Origin: Acidovorax sp.
GTDB taxonomy: Bacteria; Pseudomonadota; Gammaproteobacteria; Burkholderiales; Burkholderiaceae_C
Direction of reading: 5' to 3'
DNA length: 16,016 nucleotides
Assembly (NCBI GenBank): GCA_030150585.1
Contig: JASLFM010000479.1
Span: 1 to 16,016, forward strand
Positions 13,987-16,016 of the stretch are shown here, piece by piece; the stretch's first letter is position 1, and every line of letters starts with the position of its first letter. A program made the translations under genes and the position numbers. Under the pieces are notes generated by a model. The model was not told the origin of the DNA. It did not search any database and saw only the letters and a program-made list of their open reading frames with translations.

Positions 13987-14646
13987 TCAATGCAACTGGC
14001 CGGCCGTCTCGCGCACATCCTCGCGCACGGCCAGCGCCGTGCGGACCAGCGTGCGCAGGGCCTGCACCTGCGTGTCGAGCGCCATGCTCGGCGCACCGGG
14101 GTGGCGCGCGGCCTGTTCGGGCAGGTAGGGCACGTGAACGAAGCCGCCGCGCGCAGCCCCGCCCTGCCGCGCGAGGCGGTGCATGAGTGCATAGAACACG
14201 TGGTTGCACACGAAGGTGCCCGCCGTGTTGGACACCCCCGCGGGCAGGCCCTCGGCGCGCAGGTCGCGCACGATGGCCTTGATCGGCAGCGTGGAAAAGT
14301 AGGCCGCGGGCGCCCCTGCCACCACGGCCGTGTCCACGGGCTGCTGCCCGGCGTTATCGGGAATGCGCGCGTCGTTCACGTTGATGGCCACGCGCTCGAC
14401 CGACATCTCGGTGCGCCCGCCCGCAAGGCCCAGGCACACCACGAGCGCGGGCCGGTGCGCAGCCAGAGCTTCGTCCAGGCACTCGATCGCGCGGTCGAAC
14501 ACGCAGGGCAGTTGCACCGCGCGGACGACGGCGGCGCCACTGCGCCAGCCATCGAGCGCGCGCGCCACTTCCCACGAGGGATTGACGCTGTCTTTCTCGA
14601 ACGGCTCGAAGCCGGTCACGAGCACGTCCACGGCGATATCGGTCAT
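13987..14646 (-). CDS. pcp: Pyroglutamyl-peptidase I (pyrrolidone-carboxylate peptidase)
   Basis: A 219-residue cytoplasmic cysteine peptidase (family C15) that removes N-terminal pyroglutamate from peptides. The opening VLVTGFEPFEKDSVNPSWEV is characteristic. The catalytic triad is intact: E80 in GGRTEMSVERVA, C147 in SNTAGTFVCNHVFY and H171 in GFVHVPYLPEQ, matching E81/C144/H168 of characterised enzymes within a few residues. The ATG at 14646 has AAGGGA just upstream (14656-14661), which touches the stop codon of the DUF979 gene, so translation is probably coupled. In this operon it supplies free pyroglutamate to PxpA/PxpBC, giving a complete route from pyroglutamyl peptides to glutamate. 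Confidence 0.95.
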   Translation of the reverse strand: MTDIAVDVLVTGFEPFEKDSVNPSWEVARALDGWRSGAAVVRAVQLPCVFDRAIECLDEALAAHRPALVVCLGLAGGRTEMSVERVAINVNDARIPDNAGQQPVDTAVVAGAPAAYFSTLPIKAIVRDLRAEGLPAGVSNTAGTFVCNHVFYALMHRLARQGGAARGGFVHVPYLPEQAARHPGAPSMALDTQVQALRTLVRTALAVREDVRETAGQLH

Positions 14647-14660
14647 GGTTCGGTTTCCCT

Positions 14661-15614
14661 TCAGCGGAACATCAGGAAATACAACAGGAATACGTTGCAC
14701 GTCAGCAGCACAAGCGCCGTGGGCACCTGCGCGCGGATCACCGCATTCTTGTCGATCTCGAGCAGCGCGGCGGGCACGATGTTGAAGTTGGCTGCCATGG
14801 GCGTGAGCAGCGTGCCGCAGTAGCCCGACAGCATGCCCACGGCCGCCATCACGGCCGGGTCGCCGTGGTACACGCCCACGAGAATGGGCACGCCCACGCC
14901 GCCGGTCATCACCGGGAAGGCCGCGAAGCCGTTGCCCATGATGACGGTGAACAGCGCCATGCCCACCACGTACACGGCCACGGCCACGAAGCGGATGTCC
15001 ATGTTGATGTAGGTCGTGGTCACGTGCGCCACGGCCTTGCCCACGCCCGCGTCGGAGAACACCAGGCCCAGCATGCCCAGCATCTGCGGGAGCACCAGGG
15101 CCCAGCCCAGCGCGTCGGTGAGGCGGCGCGACTCGCGCAAGCCCTGGGCGGGCGTCTCGCGCGTCAGCCAGCAGGCCAGGCCGAGCGAGAGCACGCAGCC
15201 CACGCCCAGGCTCACCAGGGTGGTGTTCTTGGGGTCGAGCAGCGGCGTGCCGCCGAAGGCCAGGTGCTTGGCCGAAAGCGTGCCCACCATGGTGATGAAT
15301 GGAATCGCCAGGGCCGGAATGAACAGCTTGTTGCCCAGGCGCTTGGCGCTGGCCAGGTATTCGGCCGCGCTGCGCGGCGCATGGCCGCCCGAGCCCACGC
15401 CGCCGAAGCCCGCGATCAGCGCCATCACGACGGCGCCCGCGCCCACCCAGACGGGAGGCAACTGGTCGCCGGCGAGGAACACCAGGGCATACAGGGCCCA
15501 GAACAGTGCGCTGGAATAGCGCTTGGGGTTGCTGGCATCGGCCACGGTCATCACGGCCGTGATGGCCAGGATCGCGCCGACGAGGTAGTACAGGTGCTGG
15601 ATGGTGAGTGTCAT
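14661..15614 (-). CDS. DUF979 family membrane protein, probable permease partner of DUF969
   Basis: A 317-residue inner-membrane protein with about nine or ten hydrophobic segments and short loops, including HLYYLVGAILAITAVMTVAD near the N terminus, GNGFAAFPVMTGGVGVPILV and GMLSGYCGTLLTPMAANFNI in the second half, and a C-terminal segment ending LLYFLMFR. These match the DUF979 family, normally about 310 residues long and encoded beside DUF969. The GN.FAAFPVMTGG and GYCGTLLTPMAANFN runs look like the helix-breaking motifs of ion-coupled carboxylate carriers, which supports a transport role; the actual function is not established. The ATG at 15614 has GGGAG 6 nt upstream and begins 2 bp after the DUF969 stop. 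Position just before pcp suggests uptake of pyroglutamate or pyroglutamyl peptides. Confidence 0.85.
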   Translation of the reverse strand: MTLTIQHLYYLVGAILAITAVMTVADASNPKRYSSALFWALYALVFLAGDQLPPVWVGAGAVVMALIAGFGGVGSGGHAPRSAAEYLASAKRLGNKLFIPALAIPFITMVGTLSAKHLAFGGTPLLDPKNTTLVSLGVGCVLSLGLACWLTRETPAQGLRESRRLTDALGWALVLPQMLGMLGLVFSDAGVGKAVAHVTTTYINMDIRFVAVAVYVVGMALFTVIMGNGFAAFPVMTGGVGVPILVGVYHGDPAVMAAVGMLSGYCGTLLTPMAANFNIVPAALLEIDKNAVIRAQVPTALVLLTCNVFLLYFLMFR

Positions 15615-15616
15615 GT

Positions 15617-16016
15617 TCAGGCTCCCTTGGCGGTCGTGGCGGCGCTGGATGCGGACGGTGCGGAGCGCGTGGCCGCGTGCTGCGCCAGTTCGCGGGCCAG
15701 GGTCCGGTCGAGCTGGCGCAGGCGCACGGCGTGGATCACGAAGGCGCAGACCGCGGTGGGGATGCCCCACAGCGCCACGTGGATGGGCTCCACGTCGATG
15801 CCCGCCTCGTGCAGGAAGGTGGTCATGAGCACGATGGCGCCGAAGGCCACGAAGATGTCCTCGCCGAAAAACAGGCCCACGTTGTCGGTGGCGGCCGAGA
15901 AGGCACGCAGCTTGTGGCGGATGCGCTCGGGCAGCGTGCCGTAGCGCGCCTCGGTGGCACCCTCGGCCATGGGCGCGAGCAGCGGGCGCACCATCTGCGG
16001 GTGGCCGCCCAGGCTG
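15617..16016 (-). CDS. DUF969 family membrane protein (5' end outside window)
   Basis: The C-terminal 133 or so codons of a polytopic membrane protein; the frame runs open through the window edge (last visible codons S-L-G-G-H-P-Q-M). GGHPQMVRPLLAPMAEGA followed by DNVGLFFGEDIFVAFGAIVL identifies the DUF969 family, usually about 230 residues. Two hydrophobic segments are visible (around EDIFVAFGAIVLMTTFL and HVALWGIPTAVCAFVIHAV), followed by a cytoplasmic Arg/Ala-rich tail. The stop is 2 bp before the DUF979 start, so the pair is made together and probably forms one membrane complex. The operon promoter must lie to the right, outside the window. Confidence 0.83.
   Translation of the reverse strand, partial: SLGGHPQMVRPLLAPMAEGATEARYGTLPERIRHKLRAFSAATDNVGLFFGEDIFVAFGAIVLMTTFLHEAGIDVEPIHVALWGIPTAVCAFVIHAVRLRQLDRTLARELAQHAATRSAPSASSAATTAKGA

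Overview
The window reads as chromosomal DNA of a high-GC betaproteobacterium, most likely a member of the Comamonadaceae (Acidovorax or a close relative). Three things suggest this: the codon use (G/C-rich third positions throughout), the gene types, and three degenerate copies of an AGCTGCC...GCGCT / AGCGCT...GCGGC hairpin repeat of the kind I remember as common between genes in that family. The taxonomy is inference. Every base lies in or near a recognisable gene. There are no RNA genes, CRISPR arrays, insertion sequences or gaps over 300 bases.

Layout. (1) 1-1647 (+): 3' part of an NADP-type malic enzyme (maeB), followed by a strong intrinsic terminator. (2) 1756-6154: a nitrogen-scavenging locus. 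A 2-oxoglutarate/Fe(II) oxygenase of the isopenicillin-N-synthase type points left. Divergent from it is an operon for a periplasmic NMT1/SsuA-type binding protein, an ABC ATPase, an ABC permease and a cytidine-deaminase-fold deaminase. The 199-bp divergent gap holds two back-to-back sigma-54 (-24/-12) promoter matches, one per direction, so the whole locus is probably switched on together, most simply under nitrogen limitation. (3) 6140-9085: an MFS exporter divergent from a MarR regulator plus a FUSC-type membrane protein, with a perfect 24-bp palindromic operator between them. (4) 9162-9863: an HAD-type 2-haloacid dehalogenase-like hydrolase. (5) 9871-16016 (-): a tightly packed operon for pyroglutamate (5-oxoproline) use. 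In transcription order it holds a DUF969 membrane protein (cut by the window edge), a DUF979 membrane protein, pyroglutamyl peptidase (pcp), pxpA, a fused pxpB-pxpC, and a biotin carboxylase fused to its biotin carrier domain.

How the parts work. In the last operon, Pcp would release pyroglutamate from peptides and PxpA/PxpBC would open it to glutamate with ATP. DUF969/DUF979 are the obvious candidates for the uptake system. The role of the linked biotin carboxylase is open. In the second region, the transporter would import a nitrogenous heterocycle, the deaminase would release ammonia from it, and the oxygenase would oxidise it or a product. The substrate is unknown; a modified pyrimidine is one testable possibility.

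The most notable points are the paired sigma-54 promoters, the palindromic MarR operator abutting an apparently leaderless promoter, and a copy of the hairpin repeat that lies in frame inside the pxpB-pxpC fusion and encodes the linker between the two domains.
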